Source of the DNA: Bacillota bacterium
Lineage (GTDB): Bacteria > Bacillota_C > Negativicutes > JAEYSJ01
Assembly (NCBI GenBank): GCA_023434855.1
Contig: JAEYSJ010000262.1
Coordinates: 1-6,554 of the forward strand
DNA: 6,554 bases
Direction of reading: 5' to 3'
The notes under the pieces are model-generated. The model made no database searches. It had not been told where the DNA came from and worked only from the letters and a program-made list of their open reading frames with translations. Below, in pieces: positions 1 to 6,297 of the stretch (position 1 is the first letter of the stretch; each line of letters begins with the position of its first letter). A program made the position numbers and the translations under genes.

Positions 1-112
1 CCGGTATGGGATAGCCGTCCTGAAACATTCTGGCGAGCATGCCCCCTTTGCCGCCGGCAAACGACAGGCTTGATTTATCTAGCTCCGCAAAAGACAGTAC
101 ATGTTGATTCAC
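1..112 (-). CDS. PEP synthase / pyruvate phosphate dikinase N-terminal domain protein (5' end only)
   Basis: Only the first 37 codons lie in the window; the gene runs off the left edge. The reading begins with GTG at 112-110, preceded by a good Shine-Dalgarno (AGAAAGGAG, 8 bases upstream). The peptide contains the stretch FAGGKGGMLARM followed by GYPIP. This matches the opening of PPDK_N domains, where a GGKGxxL loop followed by G(F/Y)P(V/I)P begins the ATP-grasp nucleotide-binding region. Family members include phosphoenolpyruvate synthase, pyruvate phosphate dikinase, rifampicin phosphotransferase and stand-alone PEP/pyruvate-binding proteins. All transfer phosphate through ATP and PEP chemistry, but the member present here cannot be decided from 37 residues. 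It is the first gene of its own transcript: a terminator and about 470 non-coding bases separate it from azlD. Family assignment is fairly secure, the exact enzyme is not. Confidence 0.75.
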   Translation of the reverse strand, partial: MNQHVLSFAELDKSSLSFAGGKGGMLARMFQDGYPIP

Positions 113-360
113 GATGGTACTCCTTTCTGAACAAGTCTGCTGACAGTTCCCATACTCATTCATACAGATTATTATCTTTTCCATAAAACAATAAGCTACT
201 TTAAATTTCATTATCGAAACATTGACAAAGAAACATCTACCTTTAGGTTTTCCTGTTGTTGCATTCTTGGATATGGTAATAAACCCCTGCGAATCTTCTT
301 AATATATTCCACGGTTGGTGAGGATCACCTTCGCCACCTTTACTTTTATGATTAGACAGC

Positions 361-384
361 AAAAAACCCGCGTGATTGCGGGTT
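361..384 (-). terminator. Intrinsic terminator of the lrp-azlCD operon
   Basis: Read on the minus strand, a perfect 7-bp stem AACCCGC / GCGGGTT with a 6-base loop runs directly into TTTTTT (the stem's last two Ts plus TTTT). It lies about 200 bases beyond the azlD stop, with no credible gene between, so it most likely ends the azl transcript. Repeat copy A sits just upstream of it in the transcript. Confidence 0.8.
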
Positions 385-396
385 CTCAGTCCTTCC

Positions 397-437
397 GGAT
401 TTGCATAGTGTAAGCGAACCATAAACCTTGCAAATCC
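397..437 (-). repeat. Repeat copy A: 41-base imperfect stem-loop repeat
   Basis: On the minus strand the element starts GGATTTGCAAGGT and ends TGCAAATCC. Its outer arms GGATTTGCA / TGCAAATCC form a perfect 9-bp stem. Copy B at 2383-2422 has the same 13-base opening and the same order and spacing, and copy C at 6298-6340 shares the closing arm. The middle of copy A (GGTTCGCTTACACTA) is the most degenerate. The element lies in the 3' untranslated region of the azl operon, 12 bases ahead of the terminator stem. Confidence 0.65.
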
Positions 438-586
438 CTTCGTTATACAGAAAATTTGGTTTCCAATTAACCAAGCCTTAGTCGTTTTCTTGCAGTTAAG
501 AGAGAGCCACAATTCATGAACTTTTCCCCCCAAAGAAGGAATATCCTTGAGATGCTCCACTATTTGCTTTATTTTGCATTGTATAC

Positions 587-922
587 TTAAACAAAAACAA
601 ACTGAACCAGTAGCATATATATGACCGTTCCGGCACCAATGCTAAAAAGCGCATTGCTTTTCCAATAATGCAACACCGTAATGCAAACAATGGCCGCTGC
701 TTCCGGAATTCCAAACGATGAGTTCATCAAATTGACACCTTTCAGGCAATATACTACCAACAAACCAATTGCAGAATAAGGTAATACGTCTCCAAGATAA
801 GTGATATACGGATAATTTCCTTTGTCAGCAGGAAATAAAGCGAAAGGTAAAAACCGTGTTATCACTGTGCCAAGTACCACCATTAAAATAATAATGAATG
901 TTTGAATAGGTGTTAAGGTCAT
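587..922 (-). CDS. azlD: AzlD-family branched-chain amino acid exporter small subunit
   Basis: This 111-residue, very hydrophobic protein has about four membrane segments. Near the N-terminus it carries TRFLPF (residues 22-27), then YLGDVLPYSAIGLLVVYCLK (about 42-61). These are the signature features of AzlD/YgaH-type small subunits, which pair with AzlC-type proteins to export branched-chain or other hydrophobic amino acids from the cytoplasm. The length is typical for the family. The start is ATG at 922-920, which overlaps the azlC stop codon (TGATG), with GGAGG seven bases upstream inside the end of azlC. A GTG one codon earlier is possible but sits too close to that site. The overlap implies translational coupling, as expected for two subunits of one complex. 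Family is certain; the exact substrate is inferred. Confidence 0.93.
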   Translation of the reverse strand: MTLTPIQTFIIILMVVLGTVITRFLPFALFPADKGNYPYITYLGDVLPYSAIGLLVVYCLKGVNLMNSSFGIPEAAAIVCITVLHYWKSNALFSIGAGTVIYMLLVQFVFV

Positions 923-1617
923 CACACTTCCTCCACTACAATTTTCTTCCGAAACATAGTCAATATCGCCAATATGGCAAACATGGAAGGAATAATAAAA
1001 TTATTTGGTCCGAAAAAGCCTAAACAGATAACAGAACATACAATCCCGATAATAGCAGGCTTATGGTTCTCCTGACTTTTCCATTGTCCAATAAATATTA
1101 CAACAAAAAGTGCGGTTAGCACAAAATCAAGACCTTTTGTATTAAAGGAAACGATATACCCCAATAGTCCGCCGAGAGCTGAACCCAGCACCCAATAGCT
1201 ATGGTTCAGGATAGTAACAAAAAACATAAACCAGTTTCGGTTTACTCCCTCCTGCGGATTTGCAGAACAAACAATGGAGAATGTTTCATCACATAAACCA
1301 AATATGAGGTATGGCTTGAATTTGCCGGTATCTTTATATTTATCCAACATTGAAATGCCATAAAATAAATGCCTCGCATTTACCATTAATGTCAAAAGTA
1401 ATGCGTATATGGGATCAAAGATCGATGTAAGTGAGGTAATTGCTACATATTGCGCAGAACCAGCAAATGCCACAAGGCTCATTAATACTGTCCAGCCAAA
1501 ACCATAGCCCTTGCTGTTCATCAAAATTCCATAGGCGATTCCTAAGAATGTAAACCCGGTAAAAACAGGAATGGTGTGGGGAAAAGCCGCTTTCAGCGCT
1601 GTGACTTTTTCTTTCAA
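922..1617 (-). CDS. azlC: AzlC-family branched-chain amino acid exporter large subunit
   Basis: This is the large membrane subunit of an AzlCD exporter. Counted from the TTG start it has 231 residues, normal for the family. The recognisable features in order are the first membrane segment with GFTFLGIAYG (21-30), FAGSAQYVA (51-59), the conserved VNARHLFYG (79-87) and DETF (110-113), followed by several further membrane helices. I chose TTG at 1617-1615 because GAGGTG lies six bases upstream and the gene then begins 13 bases after the lrp stop. An in-frame ATG at 1653 would add 12 residues and overlap lrp by 23 bases, with only a poor ribosome binding site. It is the middle gene of an lrp-azlC-azlD operon equivalent in layout to Bacillus subtilis azlBCD. 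The neighbouring regulator makes branched-chain amino acids the likely substrates, but this is inference. Confidence 0.93.
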   Translation of the reverse strand: MKEKVTALKAAFPHTIPVFTGFTFLGIAYGILMNSKGYGFGWTVLMSLVAFAGSAQYVAITSLTSIFDPIYALLLTLMVNARHLFYGISMLDKYKDTGKFKPYLIFGLCDETFSIVCSANPQEGVNRNWFMFFVTILNHSYWVLGSALGGLLGYIVSFNTKGLDFVLTALFVVIFIGQWKSQENHKPAIIGIVCSVICLGFFGPNNFIIPSMFAILAILTMFRKKIVVEEV

Positions 1618-1630
1618 TTTGAACACCTCA

Positions 1631-2104
1631 CTAATCTTCGTCAACAGGCACATAGATATTTCTTTTCTCTATTCCCATGACTATACTTGTTTCAACCTTG
1701 CTGATTGTGGAGTCCTGCATTAATGAATCAATAATAAAATCCCGATAGCTCTGCATATCCTTGGCAACGATCTTAAGAAGATAATCGTGGCTCCCTGTAA
1801 GCGTGTAACATTCTTGAACCTGTGGCAACCTTTTTATGTTTTCTAAAAATGAATAAATGGTTTCTCTGTTCAAGGGAGTTAGGTTGACAAGAACAAATGC
1901 AAGGATCTCCATTCCTAATTTCTTTTCGTCAACAATAGTAGCGAATTTTTGAATGACACCAGCTTCTACTAAGTTTTTTGTTCTTGTGAGGCAAGCCGAT
2001 GCCGAAAGTCCAATTTTCTTCGATAAGTCCAAATTGGAGATTGAAGCATCTTCCTGCAACTCTCGTAAAATTGCTTTATCATAATTGTCGAGCGTAATGG
2101 CCAT
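1631..2104 (-). CDS. azlB: Lrp/AsnC-family transcriptional regulator (AzlB-like)
   Basis: This 157-residue protein has the complete Lrp/AsnC architecture. The N-terminal helix-turn-helix spans about residues 6-52, with LSKKIGLSASACLTRTKNL as the two-helix DNA-binding core. The C-terminal RAM/AsnC ligand domain spans about 65-147, with TGSHDYLLKI (103-112), the turn that usually contacts amino acid effectors. The ATG at 2104-2102 follows GGGAGTG by seven bases and gives the standard start MAITLDNYDKAIL. The frame stays open for 40 more codons upstream, but that part is the AT-rich promoter. It is the first gene of the azl operon, mirroring B. subtilis azlB, which represses azlBCD. It probably binds a branched-chain or other hydrophobic amino acid and autoregulates. 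The symbol is given by position and family; orthology is not proven. Confidence 0.92.
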   Translation of the reverse strand: MAITLDNYDKAILRELQEDASISNLDLSKKIGLSASACLTRTKNLVEAGVIQKFATIVDEKKLGMEILAFVLVNLTPLNRETIYSFLENIKRLPQVQECYTLTGSHDYLLKIVAKDMQSYRDFIIDSLMQDSTISKVETSIVMGIEKRNIYVPVDED

Positions 2105-2149
2105 AATATTACACTCCCTATTCCTATATTTTAATAAATTAAATTTCTT

Positions 2150-2176
2150 ATATATAATATATACAATATTATATAT
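2150..2176. promoter_or_regulatory. Candidate Lrp operator: 11-bp perfect palindrome in the lrp promoter
   Basis: ATATATAATAT (2150-2160) and ATATTATATAT (2166-2176) are perfect inverted repeats separated by ATACA. The palindrome covers the spacer and -10 of the lrp promoter. Lrp-family proteins bind AT-rich dyads and commonly repress their own genes, so an autoregulatory operator is plausible. Low sequence complexity makes chance symmetry a real alternative. Confidence 0.4.
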
Positions 2177-2187
2177 CCCATTGTCAA
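2158..2187 (-). promoter_or_regulatory. Probable promoter of the lrp-azlCD operon
   Basis: On the minus strand there is a perfect -35 box TTGACA (2187-2182). TATATA (2163-2158) follows after 18 bases, inside a run that offers several alternative -10 boxes. Transcription would start about 45-50 bases before the lrp ATG. The region between about 2120 and 2180 is almost entirely A and T. Confidence 0.6.
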
Positions 2188-2308
2188 TGTAATTACGAAT
2201 TAAATCATCAAATATATCATACATGGAGAATAATATTCTGCATCCCCCGCACTATCGCTCCCCCCAACCAGCACCGAATGTATTACATCCAATAAAATGC
2301 GTTATGAA

Positions 2309-2342
2309 AAGAACTCTGTTGCTATGTTGCAACAGAGTTCTT
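2309..2342 (-). terminator. Intrinsic terminator downstream of phzF
   Basis: The stem AAGAACTCTGTTGC pairs perfectly over 14 bp with GCAACAGAGTTCTT, with a 6-base loop. On the minus strand it is followed by a short T-rich tail (TTCTTTTCAT), so it should end the decarboxylase-phzF transcript about 120 bases after the phzF stop. The T tract is modest, but the stem is exceptionally long. Because it is symmetrical it could also shield against plus-strand read-through. Confidence 0.75.
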
Positions 2343-2382
2343 GATACCGGCTTCTCCCGCTGAAAATTTCCGTTGGAAATCC

Positions 2383-2422
2383 GGATTTAGATGGTGGAGG
2401 CGTGGCGCGACCTTGCAAATCC
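2383..2422 (-). repeat. Repeat copy B: 40-base imperfect stem-loop repeat
   Basis: On the minus strand it opens with GGATTTGCAAGGT, identical to copy A over 13 bases, and closes with CGCCTCCACCATCTAAATCC. The closing arm has TCT in place of the TGC seen in copies A and C, which shortens the outer stem. The core CGCCTCCACCA is shared exactly with copy C. It lies in the 3' untranslated region of phzF, between the stop codon and the 14-bp-stem terminator. Confidence 0.65.
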
Positions 2423-2461
2423 ACCTATTTGGGCTTTATCATTATACTTCCTTGCTCTATT

Positions 2462-3235
2462 TTATATTTTGATTTCCCCTACTAAATACAATGCCGCGTA
2501 ACCGCTTAGAAAAACTCTCCCGCCCTTATATTCGCAATATAGCGTCCCGCCGCGCGGCGACGCCTGACGAGCTATCAGTACGTTCTTTCCCAAACGGTTG
2601 GCCCAGTAGGGAATAATATGACAATGACCGGAACCACACACAGGGTCTTCCGGCACGCCACATTTGGGAGCAAAGGTACGAGATACGCAATCAAATTCTG
2701 TACCTTTTACGGTCATATGAACCAATAGTCCTTCCAGTTCCATTAGCTTGCTCTGATCAGGGTTTGCCCCGAAGACCTGACTTTCGTCTGCCATAACGCA
2801 AAGCAAATCCCGCCCCATATAAACCTCCATTGGACGAGCCTGCAATGCTTTAACAATAGCATCGGTAACGGGTTTAGGTTTTAATTCGAAACTGGGAAAG
2901 TCCATCTCATATAGCTCGCCCTTCCTCGTTACAACGAGCTGGCCGCTCAATGTCCGAAACCGAATAGTGGCGGCGTCCGACTCCACATAATTAGCGATTA
3001 CATAAGCTGTCGCAAGGGTTGCATGGCCGCACAAATCGATTTCCCCTCCCGGAGTAAACCAGCGAAGCCGATAGTTGTCGTCTTCTTTTACCGCGAAGGC
3101 TGTTTCGGAAAGGTTGTTTTCTATGGCTATTTTTTGCATCAAGTCATCGGATAACCATTCATTCAGGACACACACGCCTGCCGGGTTCCCTTCAAAGATT
3201 TTATTCGCAAAGGCATCCACTATGTAGTATTTCAT
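2462..3235 (-). CDS. PhzF-family isomerase (PhzC-PhzF / YddE type)
   Basis: A complete 257-residue PhzF-family protein, slightly short for a family of about 260-300. The N-terminal half shows DAFANKIFEGNPAGV (7-21), the catalytic glutamate in NLSETAF (E44) and GGEIDLCGHATLA (63-75). The C-terminal half shows the mirror motif EDPVCGSGHC (196-205). These two half-sites make the diaminopimelate-epimerase-like fold, with the glutamate as general acid/base. Relatives include PhzF, which isomerises dihydro-3-hydroxyanthranilate, but most members have unknown substrates and no phenazine genes are seen here. The ATG at 3235-3233 has GGAGGT seven bases upstream, overlapping the decarboxylase stop. With only 5 bp between the genes the two enzymes are surely co-transcribed and may act in one pathway. 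Family is secure; the reaction is unknown. Confidence 0.93.
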   Translation of the reverse strand: MKYYIVDAFANKIFEGNPAGVCVLNEWLSDDLMQKIAIENNLSETAFAVKEDDNYRLRWFTPGGEIDLCGHATLATAYVIANYVESDAATIRFRTLSGQLVVTRKGELYEMDFPSFELKPKPVTDAIVKALQARPMEVYMGRDLLCVMADESQVFGANPDQSKLMELEGLLVHMTVKGTEFDCVSRTFAPKCGVPEDPVCGSGHCHIIPYWANRLGKNVLIARQASPRGGTLYCEYKGGRVFLSGYAALYLVGEIKI

Positions 3236-3240
3236 ATCTG

Positions 3241-4641
3241 TTACCTCCCCCTCACTTCTTCTCTCGCGTTTACGAACGCCTTTACGGTACGGTCAATGTC
3301 TTTAAGGCTAGTGCGGTAAGAGCAAACACTAATGCGAATAACTTCTTCTTCCTGCCAACGCCCCCCACCGCACCAGCATTCTCCGGATGTCTGAATATTT
3401 TCCAGTGTCTTTTTGGTAAGTTCCGGGTTGCCGCAGGAAACAAGCACCTGGTTGAAACAAACCTCATTGCGGATGTGAAAGCCTTCTTCTTGCAGTCTTG
3501 CCGCAAAGTATTGCGCTTTTTGATGCAAATCTTCGACCAACCCGGCTACACCCGTTCTCCCCAGCGCCATAAGCGCAGCCCACAATTCCACACCTCTCGC
3601 CCTGCGGGACATATCAGCAGTATATAACATGCCGTCCCGGTTTTCGCTGTAGACAATATATGAGCCGGTCATATGTAGAGCTTGAGTAAGCGCATCCCGG
3701 TGGCGGCAGAGAATTATCCCTGAGTCATAAGGAGCATTCAGGGTTTTGTGGGCATCCACCGACCAGGAATCCGCCAGGTCAATTCCCGCCGTTAGGTAGT
3801 TCAATTGGGGGGAGGATGCCGCCCAAAGGCCAAAAGCGCCATCTACATGAATCCATCCCCCTGCGGTGCGGGCTTTGGGGCATATCTCGCTAAATGGGTC
3901 AAACCCACCTGAATTCACATTTCCTGCCTGGAGTATCAATAGAGTTTTATTATCCATCTCCGGGAGCGCATCGGCTCTGATACGTCCTTGATCATCAGTA
4001 GGCACTTTAATGAGGCGGTCCTTTCCCAGCCCTAAGATGGAAAGAGCCTTATAAACCGTCGAATGAGCGCCAGCACCCAGTACCACCCGGATTTCCGGCG
4101 CGCCAAAAAGACCTTGGGAATTGACATCCCATCCCAGCCGCCGGAGCAAGTAATCGCGGCCGGCTGTTAATCCGCACAAACTTGCGGTAGATGTCCCACT
4201 GACGAAACCTGCCGCTGTATTGGGCGGCAAGCCTAATAAGTCCACCAGCCAGCCTTCGCAGACCTCCTCCAGCACGGATGCCACCGGAGAGATTACATAG
4301 AGGCCGGCGTTTTGATCCCAGGCGTCAACAAGCCACTTAGCTGCAAGCGCAGTTGGAATAATGCCACCATTAACAAACCCGAAATAGCGGCCTCCTGTCT
4401 GGGCAACTGTTGCCGGAGAGCCGAAAAGATGCAATTTAGTTAAAATATCGTGAGGATTCGTTGGACTCTCCGGTAGTTTCACACGAAATACTTTTAATCC
4501 CTCGATTGCAGCCTGTTCCGGAAAAACAGATCTATGTAAAACTGTCTTCATATAATCTAAAGCATAATCCTTTGCTTGTTCATACAGCTGCCAATCTTCA
4601 GCATGTTGCCGAAACGTATCAGATATAGAATTTGACTTCAC
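3241..4641 (-). CDS. Group II PLP-dependent decarboxylase (aromatic/glutamate decarboxylase family)
   Basis: A full-length 466-residue fold-type I PLP enzyme of the group II decarboxylase family. Visible motifs are the phosphate-binding GTSTAS (149-154), the ring-stacking histidine in GAHSTVYKA (H193), the PLP-nitrogen aspartate in HVDGAFG (D267), and the Schiff-base lysine in DSWSVDAHKTLN (K299). The family removes the carboxyl group of amino acids such as tyrosine, tryptophan, DOPA, glutamate, aspartate or diaminobutyrate to give amines. A few relatives act as aldehyde-forming or lyase enzymes. The substrate cannot be decided here, and no amine/amino acid antiporter accompanies it. The start is GTG at 4641-4639, seven bases after GGGGG. 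It is the first gene of the operon with phzF and is divergent from a MocR regulator, which suggests control by PLP or an amino acid-PLP adduct. Confidence 0.9.
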   Translation of the reverse strand: MKSNSISDTFRQHAEDWQLYEQAKDYALDYMKTVLHRSVFPEQAAIEGLKVFRVKLPESPTNPHDILTKLHLFGSPATVAQTGGRYFGFVNGGIIPTALAAKWLVDAWDQNAGLYVISPVASVLEEVCEGWLVDLLGLPPNTAAGFVSGTSTASLCGLTAGRDYLLRRLGWDVNSQGLFGAPEIRVVLGAGAHSTVYKALSILGLGKDRLIKVPTDDQGRIRADALPEMDNKTLLILQAGNVNSGGFDPFSEICPKARTAGGWIHVDGAFGLWAASSPQLNYLTAGIDLADSWSVDAHKTLNAPYDSGIILCRHRDALTQALHMTGSYIVYSENRDGMLYTADMSRRARGVELWAALMALGRTGVAGLVEDLHQKAQYFAARLQEEGFHIRNEVCFNQVLVSCGNPELTKKTLENIQTSGECWCGGGRWQEEEVIRISVCSYRTSLKDIDRTVKAFVNAREEVRGR

Positions 4642-4690
4642 TTTTTTACCCCCTTCGCCGCAATAGAATTAGTAAGCTCCTTTTGTCATC

Positions 4691-4720
4691 AGTATATCTC
4701 TTGCAATTGTATCCAGTCAA
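4691..4720 (-). promoter_or_regulatory. Probable promoter of the decarboxylase-phzF operon
   Basis: On the minus strand, TTGACT (4720-4715) and TATACT (4696-4691) each match consensus at five of six positions, with 18-base spacing. The predicted start is about 40 bases before the GTG. The box overlaps the divergent MocR promoter, so the two cannot easily be occupied at the same time. Confidence 0.6.
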
Positions 4721-4729
4721 TCATATAAT
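4701..4729 (+). promoter_or_regulatory. Probable promoter of the MocR-type regulator gene
   Basis: TTGCAA (4701-4706) is followed after exactly 17 bases by a perfect -10 box TATAAT (4724-4729). The predicted start near 4736 leaves a leader of about 70 bases. It overlaps the divergent decarboxylase promoter almost entirely. Confidence 0.65.
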
Positions 4730-4733
4730 TGTA
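4705..4733. promoter_or_regulatory. Candidate MocR operator: two AATTGTA direct repeats 22 bp apart
   Basis: AATTGTA occurs at 4705-4711 and again at 4727-4733, a start-to-start distance of 22 bp, or about two helical turns. The first copy lies in the spacer of both promoters; the second overlaps the MocR -10 and abuts the decarboxylase -35. MocR dimers such as GabR and PdxR are known to bind direct repeats in divergent control regions, repressing themselves and activating the partner. The placement fits that model, but the site itself is inferred. Confidence 0.45.
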
Positions 4734-4806
4734 CGCAAGACAATATGGTGCTGAAGGAATGCCAGCTAACACCGGTACCCCTTCTATCCTGTGAAGGAGA
4801 TAATCA

Positions 4807-6198
4807 ATGACTGACAAGTTATGGCGACCTCAAAAACTCAATTTGGATAAACCTCTCTATATTGCTATCGCAGATGCTCTGGAAGAAGACATACAGTCAG
4901 GAATACTAAAGCCGGGATATAAGTTGCCGCCACAACGCGAATTAGCAGAGTTAATCGGCGTCAATCTTAGCACCCTCACTCGTGCTTTCAGGGAATGCGA
5001 ACTCAGAGGACTTGTCACAGGAACCGTCGGACGCGGAACCTACATCGCAGCTGATGTTAATCTCTCGACAGACCTGGTTCGATCCGAAGAAACAAACTCT
5101 AATTTGCTTGAGATGGGTCTTGTTCTCCCGTTGTATTGCCTTGATACAAATACTACATTGGAAGTCCATTCGCTTATACAAACAATAGATTTGGCCTCTT
5201 TATTACGGTATACCGAACCAAACGGCTTACTGAGCCATCGGGAAGCAGGATCGGCCTGGTTAAACCACTTTGGCCTGCAAACAACCCCCAGAGACATTTT
5301 AATAACATCAGGCTCACAAAACGCGCTTGCCTGTTGTTTGATATCGCTATTTAATTCCGGAGACCGCATCGCAGTAGAGGCCTTAACCTATCCGGGCATT
5401 AAGAATCTTGCCGCCATGCTCGGAATCCGATTAGTTCCTGTTGAAATGGATGCTGAGGGGATAATCCCTGACGCTCTTGCCAACGCATGCCGGCGGGATA
5501 ATATCCGGGGTATTTTTCTCATGCCTGAAGTCCAAAACCCGACTACTGTTGCAATTCCTGAACATCGGCGAGAACAGATCGCTTCGTTAATTAAGCAGCA
5601 TGATCTAATTTTAATAGAAGATGAATCTTATGGTTATACGGGAGAACTTAAGCAGATTGCCCTAAGTGCACTAGTGCCGAATCACGGTATTTATATTTCA
5701 GGCATCTCCAAACTGCTAGGTGCAGGTTTTAGAATTTCTTATGTTGCCGTTCCTTCCCGCTTTCGTAACCAATTGGAGAGAGCCGTCCTAAATACCGTCT
5801 GGATGTCATCCCCCATTAATGCAGAAATTGTAAGCAAACTTCTGATAAGCGGCAAAGGGGACCTCATTATGCAGGCCAAAAGAGAAGAAGCCCGCCTCCG
5901 CACGGAAATAGCCCTTGAAAAACTTGCGCCTTATACTGTTTTTAGCCGAACCCATGGATTATTCCTATGGATGCACCTTCCTGATGGATGGACAGGGCGG
6001 GAATTTGAGCTTTCCGCCCGCGCAGCAGGGGTGAAAGTATTTTGTGCGGAAAAGTTTATGGTAGGAAACGGGAGAATCCCCCCGGCTGTTCGAATTTCGT
6101 TAACAGGACCGGAAACAAAAGACGATTTAATCGGAGGATTAGCTATATTAAAAAACATTCTGTCCAATAATTCTCGAGAAACGGAAATGATTTTTTAG
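4807..6198 (+). CDS. MocR/GabR-type PLP-dependent transcriptional regulator
   Basis: A complete 463-residue MocR protein. The N-terminal GntR winged helix spans about residues 14-82, with the typical PPQRELAELIGVNLSTLTRA recognition region and wing RGLVTGTVGRGTYI. A linker to about residue 105 leads to a fold-type I aminotransferase-like domain. PLP-binding residues are intact: N244 (QNPT), D272 and Y275 (EDESYGY), K302 (SGISK) and R309, plus a carboxylate-binding arginine near 429 (VRISL). It should therefore form an internal aldimine with PLP. The ATG at 4807 follows GAAGGAG by seven bases. MocR proteins respond to PLP or to a PLP-amino acid adduct and usually regulate the adjacent divergent gene, here the decarboxylase-phzF operon. 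Role as its regulator is strong inference; the effector is unknown. Confidence 0.93.
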   Translation: MTDKLWRPQKLNLDKPLYIAIADALEEDIQSGILKPGYKLPPQRELAELIGVNLSTLTRAFRECELRGLVTGTVGRGTYIAADVNLSTDLVRSEETNSNLLEMGLVLPLYCLDTNTTLEVHSLIQTIDLASLLRYTEPNGLLSHREAGSAWLNHFGLQTTPRDILITSGSQNALACCLISLFNSGDRIAVEALTYPGIKNLAAMLGIRLVPVEMDAEGIIPDALANACRRDNIRGIFLMPEVQNPTTVAIPEHRREQIASLIKQHDLILIEDESYGYTGELKQIALSALVPNHGIYISGISKLLGAGFRISYVAVPSRFRNQLERAVLNTVWMSSPINAEIVSKLLISGKGDLIMQAKREEARLRTEIALEKLAPYTVFSRTHGLFLWMHLPDGWTGREFELSARAAGVKVFCAEKFMVGNGRIPPAVRISLTGPETKDDLIGGLAILKNILSNNSRETEMIF

Positions 6199-6258
6199 TT
6201 TGCTATTTTCTGCAGGCAAATATGGTGGTGACCACCCCCACCAAGTGCATTCACAAAC

Positions 6259-6287
6259 AAAAAAAAACCGCGAATTTCTCGGGTTTA
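6259..6287 (-). terminator. Intrinsic terminator of the YitT gene transcript
   Basis: Read on the minus strand, AAACC and CGA pair with TCG and GGTTT around a 5-base loop, with a single bulged C on the 3' side. The stem runs into nine Ts. It lies 11 bases beyond the closing arm of repeat copy C, the same order as repeat copy A and its terminator. It ends the transcript of the truncated YitT gene. Confidence 0.7.
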
Positions 6288-6297
6288 ACTCATTTCT

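Larger units (their letters stand above)
113..586. other. Non-coding interval between azlD and the PEP-synthase-like gene
   Basis: I see no convincing gene in these 474 bases. They hold the 3' untranslated region of the azl operon, repeat copy A (397-437) and an intrinsic terminator (361-384). The rest, 113-360, should carry the promoter of the leftmost gene. A possible minus-strand promoter is TTGTCA (228-223) with TTTAAA (205-200), spacing 17, giving a leader of roughly 85 bases; it is a weak match. A 105-codon open frame crosses the interval but runs straight through the repeat and the terminator, so I do not count it as a gene. Confidence 0.6.

Noticed and set aside
243..560. A 105-codon minus-strand open frame beginning MEHLKDIPSL downstream of azlD
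   Set aside because: It runs through repeat copy A and through the stem and T-run of a good terminator, has no recognisable domain, and I see no clear ribosome binding site at its start. Best read as a chance frame in a 3' untranslated region.
2105..2224. A 40-residue N-terminal extension of the Lrp-like protein
   Set aside because: The extension is encoded by the AT-rich promoter and palindrome, while the internal ATG at 2104 has a good Shine-Dalgarno and gives the normal family N-terminus.
2462..3235. Phenazine biosynthesis on the basis of the PhzF-family protein
   Set aside because: No other phz gene is present, and most PhzF-family proteins occur in organisms that make no phenazines.
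3282..3506. A 74-codon alternate-frame open frame inside the decarboxylase gene
   Set aside because: It overlaps the conserved C-terminal part of the decarboxylase in another frame and shows no domain.
4951..5369. Several opposite-strand and alternate-frame open frames inside the MocR gene
   Set aside because: They are shadows of a fully convincing MocR coding sequence, with no recognisable domains of their own.
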